Shown here: positions 34,739 through 43,904 of the stretch, in pieces
How the letters are laid out: every line of letters starts with the position of its first letter
How positions within the stretch are numbered: the first letter of the stretch is position 1
Notes under the pieces: generated by a model
Seen by the model: only the letters and a program-made list of their open reading frames with translations
Told to the model about the DNA's origin: nothing
Database searches by the model: none
Translations under genes and position numbers: made by a program
Assembly: GCA_020832375.1 (NCBI GenBank)
Contig: JAFIEW010000014.1
Coordinates: 1-48,817, forward strand
DNA length: 48,817 nucleotides
Reading direction: 5' to 3'
Source: Cyclobacteriaceae bacterium
GTDB taxonomy: Bacteria; Bacteroidota; Bacteroidia; Cytophagales; Cyclobacteriaceae

Positions 34739-35950
34739 ATGAAAAAAAGGATACTCGTATCCTTTTTTTTATGTCTTTTGCCCGCTATTCTTTTTGCCCA
34801 AGCTCAAAATAATCTCTATGAGACACTTAATCAAGTGCAGTGGGATGAGGAATTAATGATAGATAATTTGGTGCGCATTGGCTCTATACAAAGTCCTTCT
34901 GGTCAAGAGCACCAAAGGGCATCCGAAGTATATCAGCTTTGGTTGGAGTTGGGGTGGGATGAAGACGCACTTCAAATGACTGATGAACCCAATGTGATCG
35001 CAACTCTCAAAGGTAAATCTGATAGTACCATTGTTGTCGTCTCTACCCTCGATGATTTAAAACAAATTGCAGATTATCAAGCAGCTAATCAAGGTGAATT
35101 TCAAATTAAAGGCGACTCTCTTATTGCTCCAGGTATGAATACCTCTCTCACCACGATAGCTCTTATTCATGCAGCTATCAAAATTAAAGCAGCTCAGGCT
35201 GTTCCTGATAAAACTTGGGTATTTGCTTCCGTAGCACAAGAGGAAACTGGTCTTCAAGGAATGAAGGCTTTAGTCAAAAAGTACGAGGATACTCCAAGTT
35301 TCTATATCGACCTTTTAGGCTCAGCCACGTCTGTGAGTTATGGTGGTCTAGGCATACATTGGTACCGCATAGATTTATCCGGTAGGGGGGCTCACACTTT
35401 AAGAGGAAATAAACAGCATGTCAATCGTGCTATGTCAAAAGCGGTAGCACGCATACTAGACCTTGACTATCCTGAAAAATATCAAGAGGAGCGTACCTTT
35501 ATTAATATTGCAAAAATTCAGGCAGGCAGCGTATTTAATCATCAGCCAGAAAATGCCTGGTTTAGTCTCGATATTCGTAGTTTGCAAGCTCACTTGGTTG
35601 AAAAGGTTCTTGCTGAAGTAAGCAATATTCTTGAAGAGGAGACTGATAACGAAGGTGTAAGCTTTACAATCACGGAGGAATCCATCACACCAGGAGGGCA
35701 GATTCTTGGTTTTAAAGAAAGTAAAGAAGTACAAACGATCCTTAGGCTATCAGAGTTTCTCCATCAAAGACCGCCCAATGTATCCAATGCTGGTTCATCT
35801 AATATGAACATCCCTATTAGCATGAATATACCTGCGGTGGGCCTTGGTAGTTCTAGAGGCGGAAGAAGAGGCTACCCCGACGAGTGGGCAAGTATCCGTG
35901 ACTTGGTGAAATCAGCTCAAATCATTTACCTTATTTCTCAACATCTTTGA
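34739..35950 (+). CDS. M20-like peptidase homologue with lost metal ligands, exported
   Basis: A 403-residue exported protein with M20-type architecture. The ATG at 34739 gives a clean signal peptide (MKKRILVSFFLCLLPAILFAQ); the frame also opens at GTG 34691, overlapping the adaptor stop. The family layout is plain, but metal-binding positions are changed: the first HxD site reads VVSTLDD (Thr for His), the bridging Asp region reads APGMNTSLTT in place of GxGDDTAG, and the last His region reads GGRRGYPDEW. The acid pair in AQEETGLQGM and the dimer-domain GRGAHT are kept. It is therefore probably inactive or altered in chemistry. The start codon is followed at once by a terminator-like hairpin. 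Confidence 0.8.
   Translation: MKKRILVSFFLCLLPAILFAQAQNNLYETLNQVQWDEELMIDNLVRIGSIQSPSGQEHQRASEVYQLWLELGWDEDALQMTDEPNVIATLKGKSDSTIVVVSTLDDLKQIADYQAANQGEFQIKGDSLIAPGMNTSLTTIALIHAAIKIKAAQAVPDKTWVFASVAQEETGLQGMKALVKKYEDTPSFYIDLLGSATSVSYGGLGIHWYRIDLSGRGAHTLRGNKQHVNRAMSKAVARILDLDYPEKYQEERTFINIAKIQAGSVFNHQPENAWFSLDIRSLQAHLVEKVLAEVSNILEEETDNEGVSFTITEESITPGGQILGFKESKEVQTILRLSEFLHQRPPNVSNAGSSNMNIPISMNIPAVGLGSSRGGRRGYPDEWASIRDLVKSAQIIYLISQHL
34742..34770 (+). terminator. Terminator-like hairpin inside the signal-peptide codons
   Basis: AAAAAAAGGATAC (34742-34754), TC, then the exact complement GTATCCTTTTTTT and one more T (34757-34770). The 13-base inverted repeat begins right after the ATG of the M20-like gene and ends in eight T residues, so it could end transcripts from the upstream efflux genes or hide the start codon of this gene. 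Lys-rich and Phe-rich signal-peptide codons alone could produce part of the symmetry. Confidence 0.5.
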
Positions 35951-35994
35951 GTTAAGGTTCTCAATCATTATTTTTCGTAAAACCATATTGTATT

Positions 35995-36339
35995 ATGACA
36001 ACCGATCTCATCATCATGGCGGTAATTTACATCGCAGCAGGACTCAATCATTTTATTATGCCGAAGGTATATATCCCCATCATTCCACCTTATATCCCTA
36101 AACCTAAGCTTATGAATGCACTCGCAGGCCTCGCAGAAGTGCTTTTAGGACTAGGATTGCTTTTCGAATCTACACGAAGTATTTCGGCTCTTGGCATTAT
36201 TTTGCTGTTGATTGCTGTCTTCCCATCTAATCTATACATGTACCAAAAGCATATACCACGAAAGGCACCTCGCATTTTTCTTGCTCTGCGCCTTCCGTTG
36301 CAGTTGCTTTTAATCTATTGGGCTTATCTCTATATTTGA
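35995..36339 (+). CDS. DoxX-like four-helix membrane protein
   Basis: Small inner-membrane protein of 114 residues with four hydrophobic segments (about 3-20, 40-58, 62-80, 93-113). The IYIAAGLNHFIMPKVYIPIIPPYIP start and ALAGLAEVLLGLGLL segment fit the DoxX-like family (seen as two blocks). The function of this branch is unknown; members have been linked to quinone or thiol redox in other bacteria, but nothing here shows that. It lies 44 bases after the M20-like gene and may be the last gene of the operon. Confidence 0.72.
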   Translation: MTTDLIIMAVIYIAAGLNHFIMPKVYIPIIPPYIPKPKLMNALAGLAEVLLGLGLLFESTRSISALGIILLLIAVFPSNLYMYQKHIPRKAPRIFLALRLPLQLLLIYWAYLYI

Positions 36340-36486
36340 TTTATATTGCGTGGAATGAGGGGGTAAGTTGGCAATACTGTAAGTATTTATTAATGAATAG
36401 ATAGGTTACCTATGCTAATGCCTTGTAAAAATCTAATTCAAGTTTGAATACAAGTGCTTTTACGTAAATTGTCAACAGTTTTCTTT

Positions 36487-36520
36487 TTTGGGGCCTTCAT
36501 CGAATAAAAATATATCTTTA
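36487..36520 (+). promoter_or_regulatory. Putative promoter of the TPR-SpoIIE gene
   Basis: TTTG (36487-36490), 22 bases, TATCTTTA (36513-36520): near-consensus, with A in place of the last G. It is about 40 bases before the ATG at 36560. Confidence 0.35.
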
Positions 36521-36559
36521 AGGTATATTGATTGATGTAGGCACTATTTTTATATCAAT

Positions 36560-38602
36560 ATGATGAATTGTTACCAACCTTATAGAAAGAGTTTTTTGCA
36601 AAGTATCTTGAGCGTTTTTCAAAAGCGTTTTCTTTCGCTAGCGTTAACTCTTGGAATGCTCATTTTTTGTGGTAAATATGGATATGTCATTGCTAATACA
36701 AAACAAGAAAGACTCAGTTTTTCGAAATCGCAAATCGATAGCATTAATACTACTTTTCAACTAGAACAGTTTACCGTCGCCTCTGATGCCTTCGAAATCA
36801 TGTATTGGGTATATGAGTCAGCAAGCGAACTGAACTATAATGAGGCTTTAGCTAAAAGTGCTAACCAATTGGGTATCATTTATCGCAATACAGGCGATCA
36901 TGCTAAAGCACTTAGCTATTTTTATGAAGCCGAAAAGGTATATGCCAGACTGAAGATGGATACTGCCGCCATGCGTGTAAAAGCCAACCTAGCCACGGTT
37001 TATCTACAAAGTGGTAACTTGAAAAAAGCTGAATCCTTTTATTTGGAGTGCGCCGCATTTTTTCAAAAGCATATCCTTATTGCTGATAAGGTAGCACTTT
37101 TGAATAATTTAGGTAGTTTGTATCTTGAGATGGGAGATTATGAGTTAGCTAAAGCACGCTTTGATCGAGGGTTAGCATTGATTGAGGAAAATGATTTGGA
37201 TAATTTCCAAGATATCTACCTCAATATGGGTAACTTATATTTCTTGAAAGAGGAATATGGTCTTGCAGAGAGTTATTACAATAAGTTGATTAATTCATCA
37301 AAAAGCCGACGTGAGGATTTACTAACCGCTCGATTGAACAGAGGAGATGTTTTTTATAAAAATGACGATAAAGATAAAGCCGTTGCTGATTGGGAGGAGG
37401 CTTTATCGCTTGCTGATGAATTGATCAATGCTAGATTGATGTTGAGACTTTTTGAACGGCTTTCCCAGGCCTATTTGTCTGAAAATAATTTCGCTACCGC
37501 ATATTATTACCTTTCGTCTTATGTAAAATTATTGAATTCACTTTATGAAGAAAGTGCAAATAGACAAATAGAAGATCTCGTATTCACCAACGACCTCGAA
37601 AAAAAAGAAAATGAGCTAGAGCTACTGCGTCAGAAGGCGGAAATCAACCAATTGAAGCTTAAAAATAATAGAAACTTGCTCTTATGGATGTGCTTAGTTT
37701 CTGCCTTATTGATTATTCTTTCAGTATTTATATACAGGCGGTATAATTTCAAAAAAGCAGCCAATGAAAGATTGTTTATTCAAAATCGTCAAATTAGGGA
37801 GATCAACCAAAAGCTCGATCTGCAAACTAAGCTAACCGAAGATAAAAATAAAAAAATTACTGACTCTTTGCACTATGCGGGTAATTTACAAACCGCAATC
37901 CTTAAAATTGAAGAATTTCAAGCTCGCTATCCATCCTCTTTTGTTTTGTACCAGCCTAAAGATATTGTTTCAGGAGATTTTTTATGGTTTGCAAACTTAG
38001 ATAATGATATTGATCTTTTGGTATGTGCCGACTGTACTGGACATGGTGTAGCGGGGGCGATGATGACTTTTTTAGGACATTCGTTTTTAGATCAATTGGT
38101 TCTTGAGAAAGGAATTACAAGTCCTGCAGAAATATTGACAGGACTAGATCAAAAGGTTTGTGAGCGCTTGATAAACGATTCGCATAAGCAGCATGGTATG
38201 GACGTGGCAATATGTAAAATAGATCGACGCCGATCGGAAGTTATATTTGCTGGGGCTAAGCGACCCTTGTGGATCTATCGTGAAGGAAGTTTGCAAGTAT
38301 ACAAAGGCTCGCGTGACCCGATTGGAGAAAAGCTGAAATCTTCCAACCATCCCTACAGTGAGCACCTTATCCCAATACAAAAAGAAGACATACTTTATTT
38401 GCTTACAGATGGCTATGCAGATCAATTTGGTGGGCCTAAAAATAAGAAATTAATGGTTAAAGAGTTGAAATACAACTTAGTAGCCAATGCCAGCAAGCCA
38501 CTTGCCAAACAAGGTGTTTACTATCGTGAATATTTTCATAATTGGAAAAAAGCGGAGGAACAAACCGATGACGTACTGTTTATTGGGTTTCAGTTGGTCT
38601 AA
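36560..38602 (+). CDS. TPR-containing SpoIIE-type (PP2C) protein phosphatase
   Basis: Membrane sensor phosphatase of 680 residues. An N-terminal signal or anchor (about 28-48) precedes several tetratricopeptide repeats (about 85-330, for example ANQLGIIYRNTGDHAKALSYF and LNNLGSLYLEMGDYELAKARF), which would lie in the periplasm. A membrane segment follows at 372-394, then a coiled coil (395-445) and a SpoIIE-type PP2C domain from about 464, with metal-site motifs KDIVSGDF, CADCTGHGVAGAMM and the closing EEQTDDVLFIGF. Such proteins dephosphorylate serine/threonine on anti-sigma-factor antagonists in partner switching. It shares its catalytic half with the protein at 46133-48289. The signal sensed is unknown. 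Confidence 0.9.
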   Translation: MMNCYQPYRKSFLQSILSVFQKRFLSLALTLGMLIFCGKYGYVIANTKQERLSFSKSQIDSINTTFQLEQFTVASDAFEIMYWVYESASELNYNEALAKSANQLGIIYRNTGDHAKALSYFYEAEKVYARLKMDTAAMRVKANLATVYLQSGNLKKAESFYLECAAFFQKHILIADKVALLNNLGSLYLEMGDYELAKARFDRGLALIEENDLDNFQDIYLNMGNLYFLKEEYGLAESYYNKLINSSKSRREDLLTARLNRGDVFYKNDDKDKAVADWEEALSLADELINARLMLRLFERLSQAYLSENNFATAYYYLSSYVKLLNSLYEESANRQIEDLVFTNDLEKKENELELLRQKAEINQLKLKNNRNLLLWMCLVSALLIILSVFIYRRYNFKKAANERLFIQNRQIREINQKLDLQTKLTEDKNKKITDSLHYAGNLQTAILKIEEFQARYPSSFVLYQPKDIVSGDFLWFANLDNDIDLLVCADCTGHGVAGAMMTFLGHSFLDQLVLEKGITSPAEILTGLDQKVCERLINDSHKQHGMDVAICKIDRRRSEVIFAGAKRPLWIYREGSLQVYKGSRDPIGEKLKSSNHPYSEHLIPIQKEDILYLLTDGYADQFGGPKNKKLMVKELKYNLVANASKPLAKQGVYYREYFHNWKKAEEQTDDVLFIGFQLV

Positions 38603-38728
38603 TGCTTTTTGTAGAATGTTTTTAAAATTGGGTGCCATGCCTTTACTTTGCGTTCGGTTTCATTTTTAGCATGAAGGTGAGTCAGTTGCTCATCCCTCGA
38701 AAAAAAAAGATCGGAATTAATATAAATT

Positions 38729-40957
38729 ATGAGAGATTATAGTCAAAAAATCGCAGAGCTTTTGAGCTTGCGTGCTGCCAATGTAGGTGCAGTGATTGGA
38801 TTGTTGGAAGAAGGAGGCACGGTGCCCTTTATTGCGCGATACCGAAAGGAACAGACAGGCAGCTTAGATGAGGTAGAAATCACAAGTATTCGTGATCAAT
38901 GGGAGCGACTACAAGAATTGGATAAAAGGCGAGAGAGCGTTATTAAAAGTATTGAGGAGCAAGGTAAGCTAACCCCAGAGCTAGAAAAGCAGATCATGGA
39001 AGCCGAAACCATGACTAAGCTAGAAGATCTTTACCTGCCTTACAAGAAAAAGCGTAAAACCCGTGCTATGAAAGCGAAGGAAAAGGGACTCGAGCCTTTA
39101 GCTGATTTGATGATGGCTCAAGGAGGGGATACACCTGAAGAAGCAGCAGCCGCTTTCGTTAATGAAGAAATGGAAGTAAGTAGTGTGGAAGAGGCTTTGG
39201 CGGGCGCGCGCGATATTATAGCTGAATCAATCAATGAAAATGCTGAACTGAGAGAGCAACTAAGAGGCTTTTTCTTCGAAGATGCGATACTTACCGCCAA
39301 AGTGATGAAAGGCAAAGAAGAAGAGGGACAAAAATATAAAGATTACTTTGAATACAGTAAAAGAGTGAAAGACATACCTTCTCACCAAATGCTTGCACTT
39401 AGGCGTGGCGAAAAGGAACTTATTTTAATGCTTGATGTAAGCCCTGATGGTGATACAGCGGTGAGCAAGATAGAAGGGAAGGTGCTGAATGGTAATAGTC
39501 CATGGCAATCACAAATTGCTGAGGCATCAAGCGACGCATGGAAACGACTTATCAAGCCTAGCTTAGAAACAGAGCTGCGGATGGAAAGTAAAAAGGGTGC
39601 GGATAATGAAGCAATTAATGTATTTAAAGATAATTTGAGACAGCTTCTCTTGATGGCACCTTTGGGTGAAAAAGCTGTTTTAGCCATTGACCCAGGTATG
39701 CGTACTGGATGCAAGGTAACAGCCCTTAATCAACAGGGTAAATTGCTAGAAGATACCGTAATATACCCCAATAAGCCTCAATCAAAAATCGCTGAGTCTG
39801 CAGCAATGATCAAGCACTTAGTAGAAAAGCATCACATCGAGGCTATAGCAGTAGGAAACGGTACGGGAGGTAGAGAGACTGAACAATTTGTGAGAAGCAT
39901 TGGTTTGCCAAGTTCTGTAGCTGTGATGTTGGTCAACGAAAGTGGTGCATCGGTATACTCGGCATCGGAGGTGGCTAGAGAGGAGTTTCCTGATCATGAC
40001 CTTACTGTAAGAGGTGCTGTTTCTATTGGCAGACGGCTGATGGATCCCTTAGCTGAATTGGTGAAGATAGACCCTAAGTCGATTGGTGTAGGTCAATATC
40101 AGCATGATGTCGATCAGGCGCAGTTGAAGAAAAGCCTTGATGAAACAGTTGAAAGCTGTGTTAATGCTGTGGGTGTAGATATCAATACCGCAAGTAAAGA
40201 GCTTCTTACCTATGTTGCGGGTTTAGGCCCATCATTGGCAAAAAACATCGTAAAATATCGTGATGAAAACGGAGCTTTCCGTAAAAAGGAAGACTTGAAA
40301 AAAGTTAGCCGACTAGGGGATAAAGCCTATGAGCAGGCGGCTGGATTTATCCGCATCAGCAATGCTGAAAACCCACTAGATAGTAGCGCAGTACATCCTG
40401 AAAGTTTTCATGTAGTAGAGAAAATGGCAGAGGATCTTCGAGTCGATATACAAACGCTCACTTCAAAAAAAGACTTACTGCAGACGATTCAATTAAGCAA
40501 GTATGTCAATGATCAAATAGGCTTACCGACACTCAAGGATATCATGAAAGAGCTGGAAAAGCCTGGCCGTGATCCTAGAGACACCTTTGAGGCATTTTCC
40601 TTTTCTGAAGGGGTAATGAGTCCGGAGGACCTCAGAGTAGGGATGGAGCTACCAGGAATAGTCACTAATATCACTAAATTCGGGGCATTCGTAGATGTAG
40701 GCGTGCATCAAGACGGTTTGGTACATGTTAGTGAAATGGCAAATCGCTTTATATCAGATCCTGCCGAAGTGGTAAAGGTCAATCAAAAGGTAAATGTAAG
40801 AGTATTGGAAGTAGATCTTAACCGTAAGCGTATTGCACTTTCTATGAAAGACAAAGATATTGGCGGAGGAGGTGCAAAAAGATCCATGTCAAAGCCAAAA
40901 GAAGAATCCATGAGCATGGAAGAAAAGCTAAAGATGCTACAAGGTAGATTTAAATAA
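38729..40957 (+). CDS. tex: Tex family RNA-binding transcription accessory protein
   Basis: Cytoplasmic nucleic-acid-binding protein of 742 residues. The N-terminal helical Tex domain includes GTVPFIARYRKEQTGSLDEV and LEDLYLPYKKKRKTRAMKA; the YqgF/RuvC-like domain starts near 316 (LAIDPGMRTGCKVTAL); two helix-hairpin-helix units cover about 480-545 (DINTASKELLTYVAGLGPSL); an S1 RNA-binding domain covers about 635-706 (GIVTNITKFGAFVDVGVHQD). Order and length are those of the family. It is a single-gene unit with a strong terminator at 40961-41000. Confidence 0.96.
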   Translation: MRDYSQKIAELLSLRAANVGAVIGLLEEGGTVPFIARYRKEQTGSLDEVEITSIRDQWERLQELDKRRESVIKSIEEQGKLTPELEKQIMEAETMTKLEDLYLPYKKKRKTRAMKAKEKGLEPLADLMMAQGGDTPEEAAAAFVNEEMEVSSVEEALAGARDIIAESINENAELREQLRGFFFEDAILTAKVMKGKEEEGQKYKDYFEYSKRVKDIPSHQMLALRRGEKELILMLDVSPDGDTAVSKIEGKVLNGNSPWQSQIAEASSDAWKRLIKPSLETELRMESKKGADNEAINVFKDNLRQLLLMAPLGEKAVLAIDPGMRTGCKVTALNQQGKLLEDTVIYPNKPQSKIAESAAMIKHLVEKHHIEAIAVGNGTGGRETEQFVRSIGLPSSVAVMLVNESGASVYSASEVAREEFPDHDLTVRGAVSIGRRLMDPLAELVKIDPKSIGVGQYQHDVDQAQLKKSLDETVESCVNAVGVDINTASKELLTYVAGLGPSLAKNIVKYRDENGAFRKKEDLKKVSRLGDKAYEQAAGFIRISNAENPLDSSAVHPESFHVVEKMAEDLRVDIQTLTSKKDLLQTIQLSKYVNDQIGLPTLKDIMKELEKPGRDPRDTFEAFSFSEGVMSPEDLRVGMELPGIVTNITKFGAFVDVGVHQDGLVHVSEMANRFISDPAEVVKVNQKVNVRVLEVDLNRKRIALSMKDKDIGGGGAKRSMSKPKEESMSMEEKLKMLQGRFK

Positions 40958-40960
40958 ATT

Positions 40961-41000
40961 AAAAAGGTCTCCTCTTATTGGTAAGGGGAGACCTTTTTTT
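40961..41000 (+). terminator. Intrinsic terminator of tex (bidirectional)
   Basis: Seventeen-base stem with one G:T pair (40961-40977 with 40982-40998), GGTCTCC/GGGAGACC core, TTGG loop and a seven-T tail. It also lies just past the end of the converging minus-strand gene. Confidence 0.93.
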
Positions 41001-41045
41001 GTTTCTTAAGGAAAGATCAGTGCTCAGTTTAACTCTTTAAGAAGA

Positions 41046-41462
41046 TTAGAACATTCGGGCTAATCCCAGCCTTACACCCAGGTCGCCACCTTGCACATAG
41101 TAGTCGCCCATTACTTCTAGTCTAAGATGTCGAGTTAGGCCTTTTGAATATCCCATACCTACGGCAACATCCGTATCTTGAAGCACAAGACCTCTAAAAC
41201 GAATAAAAACATTGCTGATTGGATAATATCTAAAACCAATGGCGATTTGAGGCCCTGTTTCGCTCCAAACTTCTAATCCACCAGTAAGGGAAAGCTGAGA
41301 AACTACAAAATAGTTAGCTTCAACCCCAAGCTGAATTTTATCAGCAATGGCATTGATATCTGTCTTAATAAGATCTAAGCCACCACCAATTAAAAGTTGA
41401 GCCTTTGAAAATTGAGTGTTGATTAACACTAAGGTAATTGCAATAAAGAAAATCTTTTTCAT
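41046..41462 (-). CDS. Small exported beta-barrel-like protein, unknown function
   Basis: A 138-residue protein with a clear Sec signal (MKKIFFIAITLVLINTQFSKA, cut before Q). The mature part alternates short polar and apolar stretches with glycine turns (LLIGGGLDLIKTDI, LSLTGGLEVWSETGPQIAIGFRYYPI, LRLEVMGDYYVQGGDLGVRLGLARMF) and ends in an aromatic Phe, as outer-membrane beta-barrels do. It is too short to place in a named family. It converges on tex and shares its terminator. No gene is seen in the 341 bases upstream (41463-41803) apart from the promoter of the divergent gene. Confidence 0.65.
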   Translation of the reverse strand: MKKIFFIAITLVLINTQFSKAQLLIGGGLDLIKTDINAIADKIQLGVEANYFVVSQLSLTGGLEVWSETGPQIAIGFRYYPISNVFIRFRGLVLQDTDVAVGMGYSKGLTRHLRLEVMGDYYVQGGDLGVRLGLARMF

Positions 41463-41745
41463 GTGTTAAAAATTTATATTTGTATTTTAAGTACGATAGT
41501 TTGGTAAAGATACTGACCGCTTTTGTTAAATTCTATATTTATCTAATGATTTTTTGAATTGATTATTCGTGAAACCAAATGGCATTGCCTGTTGAAAATG
41601 CGTTTACCTTCATTGAGCGAAAGGTATTAAATTATTAAAATAGAATTTGATGGAAGCTCGATTTTAGGCATAAATTTCGATCCAAAATTGAGTAAAACCA
41701 CTTAAACAGGGATTTAATTTCATAACTGCGAAATCAAAAATTTAA

Positions 41746-41775
41746 TTGAGTCCACTAAAAAAATTATTATATTTA
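41746..41775 (+). promoter_or_regulatory. Putative promoter of the Cache/pLGIC-like gene
   Basis: TTG (41746-41748), 19 bases, TATATTTA (41768-41775), close to TAnnTTTG, 28 bases before the TTG start codon. Confidence 0.35.
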
Positions 41776-41803
41776 AAAAAACAATATCTCAATTGCTACC
41801 ATT

Positions 41804-43870
41804 TTGAAAATACGCTACCTATTTATCGGTCTATTTATTTTTTTCACAACGATTACTATCCTTCTAGGCTTTTACTACATCAGCTTTTTAGATAGGCTTG
41901 AGCATGCATCCGATGAGAGAAGTCGGATCAAAACCAAGGAAGTTGTAAATAGGATCAACTCAGAGTTTCAACAGATAGAAGCTTTTGCAGATTCTTTAGC
42001 GCAAGTACTATCTACCAATGAGCTCAGTGAGCAAAGTAGAAGAAATATCTTTACAGCGTCCATCAATAGTCATCGGGATATTTTTGGTGTAGGCTTTTTT
42101 AATATTTCCAGTGAAGAGCTGATACATGAATATCATTACAAGCGTGGTGACTCTATCGTCACCAATGGTGATCATACAGCGAAAGATTTTTTGAAGCGAG
42201 CGAGCGAGCAAGGACTATGGACTGATGAAATATTTTATGGTGAAAAAACCAAAACACTTAAGCTACAATTAGTAAAGAAGCTCAATGACGCGGGAGACCA
42301 CCTATATTTACACGTATCCTTTAAGGAAATAGAAAAATTAATATCGAGAATAGACTTCGGTAAAGCGGGCTACGGCTTCATTATCTCTCCTTCAGGCAAG
42401 TTCATTTATCATCCTACTGATCGCTGGGTACTAAGAGGTAGAACCATATTCGACTCGGGCTACTCCATTGATTCTCTTGCGCTTAGCCGAGCGATTAGCG
42501 AAGCTACTCGTGAAGAACTATCCCTACTCAAGTTTAAAAACACCATTAATAACACCCCATCTATGTATTATTTTGGCAAATTAGAGGTAAGCTCTTGGAT
42601 AGCGGGTGTTATGTTTTTTCAAGATGAATTGATTGACAATACCGCTAAGCTACGTCAACTCAATATCCTCTTCATTACTGCCCTAATATTGAGCATTATC
42701 TTTTTAGTTAATTGTTTTTCTAGTTTTAGCTATTGGCCAAGATCCATCGCATCTTCCATTCTTTTCATATTTGGCATAGGATATATTTGGTCACTTAGCT
42801 TTGATACACCCGTACTAGATGAGTACGACGCAAGTAGTGAGGATATTTTAATTACGGAAAAGGTAGTACTCGATAATTTTATTGATAAGACGGATAGTCT
42901 CAGAAGTAAAAAAGGAAGATCCTTTGGTTACCGTTACATTCCCACTGGTATTCATTTAGAGCATATTCAATTGATGGAGGCGCATACTTTCATGGTTAGT
43001 GGCTATGTATGGCAAAAGATACAAAACAGTGATACGCTTACTCAGCCAGGTATTATATTTCCTGAAGCTGAGCCTAATCCAGAGTTTATGGAAATAGAAG
43101 AGGCTTATGTTGTAAACGAAGCTGATTACACTACCTATGGCTATTACTTCCGAGCAAGTATTCGTAAAAAGCTCAATTATGAAGATTATCCTCTCGATTG
43201 GCAAAACATACGCATTAAAATATGGCCTGAAGATATCACTCAAAACGTAATGTTAGTGCCTGACCTTGATGCTTATCAAATTACTAACCCTAGAAGTCTA
43301 CCTGGTGTACAAAAAAGCATTGTTTTACCCGCTTGGAAGGCTTATGAATCCTTCTTTAGTTATCGCCCTAATAAGTACAATAGTAATTTTGGCAGTCCGA
43401 GCAATCGGTCTTTCAACGACTACTATGAGCTAAGCTACAATGTTTATATTAAGCGAGTATTTTTAAGTCCTTTCGTCGCCAATTTCATTCCAATCTTCGT
43501 GGTGCTAATATTATTATTTACCGTTGTGGTCAGTGATTCACGAAGTGAAGATTATGCCGAAGTGGGCAAAACAGATAAAAAAACGCGTTGGGGAGTCCTT
43601 GAATTAAGTGCAGCTTTTTTCTTCGTTTTGATGTTGGCACATACTAGTCTAAGAGGTCAGCTCGATATCCAACAGCTTATTTATGTAGAGTATTATTATT
43701 TTGCTGTGTATGCTATGATCATTGTGATTTGCGCTATTGCTACACTCTACAAAAACCAACCACAATCTGATAGCCTATGGCAAAATAAACGTCGATTATT
43801 ACCCTTGCTTTATTGGCCTCTCATCAGTTGTTTTCTATTTATCATTACTGTGGTAGTATTTTATTTTTAA
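41804..43870 (+). CDS. Cache-domain protein fused to a pentameric ligand-gated ion channel-like half
   Basis: A 688-residue membrane protein, TTG start. TM1 is at about 5-27; a periplasmic double-Cache-like domain fills 29-280, with the hallmark GYGFIISPSGKFIYHP (189-204); two membrane segments follow (286-303 and 313-331). Residues 340-550 are a second periplasmic, beta-rich domain with FMVSGYVWQKI (396-406) and LNYEDYPLDWQNIRIKIW (457-474). The YPLDWQ block matches the Pro-loop (YPFDxQ) of pentameric ligand-gated channels. Four closely spaced C-terminal segments (552-576, 596-613, 626-649, 665-687) match M1-M4 in spacing, with a YVEYYYFAVY start to M3. The topology is consistent: both domains outside and the C-terminus outside. 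The channel assignment is by motif and layout, not by alignment. Confidence 0.62.
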   Translation: MKIRYLFIGLFIFFTTITILLGFYYISFLDRLEHASDERSRIKTKEVVNRINSEFQQIEAFADSLAQVLSTNELSEQSRRNIFTASINSHRDIFGVGFFNISSEELIHEYHYKRGDSIVTNGDHTAKDFLKRASEQGLWTDEIFYGEKTKTLKLQLVKKLNDAGDHLYLHVSFKEIEKLISRIDFGKAGYGFIISPSGKFIYHPTDRWVLRGRTIFDSGYSIDSLALSRAISEATREELSLLKFKNTINNTPSMYYFGKLEVSSWIAGVMFFQDELIDNTAKLRQLNILFITALILSIIFLVNCFSSFSYWPRSIASSILFIFGIGYIWSLSFDTPVLDEYDASSEDILITEKVVLDNFIDKTDSLRSKKGRSFGYRYIPTGIHLEHIQLMEAHTFMVSGYVWQKIQNSDTLTQPGIIFPEAEPNPEFMEIEEAYVVNEADYTTYGYYFRASIRKKLNYEDYPLDWQNIRIKIWPEDITQNVMLVPDLDAYQITNPRSLPGVQKSIVLPAWKAYESFFSYRPNKYNSNFGSPSNRSFNDYYELSYNVYIKRVFLSPFVANFIPIFVVLILLFTVVVSDSRSEDYAEVGKTDKKTRWGVLELSAAFFFVLMLAHTSLRGQLDIQQLIYVEYYYFAVYAMIIVICAIATLYKNQPQSDSLWQNKRRLLPLLYWPLISCFLFIITVVVFYF

Positions 43871-43904
43871 TTTTTCTTGGGATGAGGACTCAAGTCGACT
43901 GAAT

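Noticed and set aside
39382-39714. 110-codon minus-strand frame inside tex
   Set aside because: Shadow frame opposite a conserved coding region.
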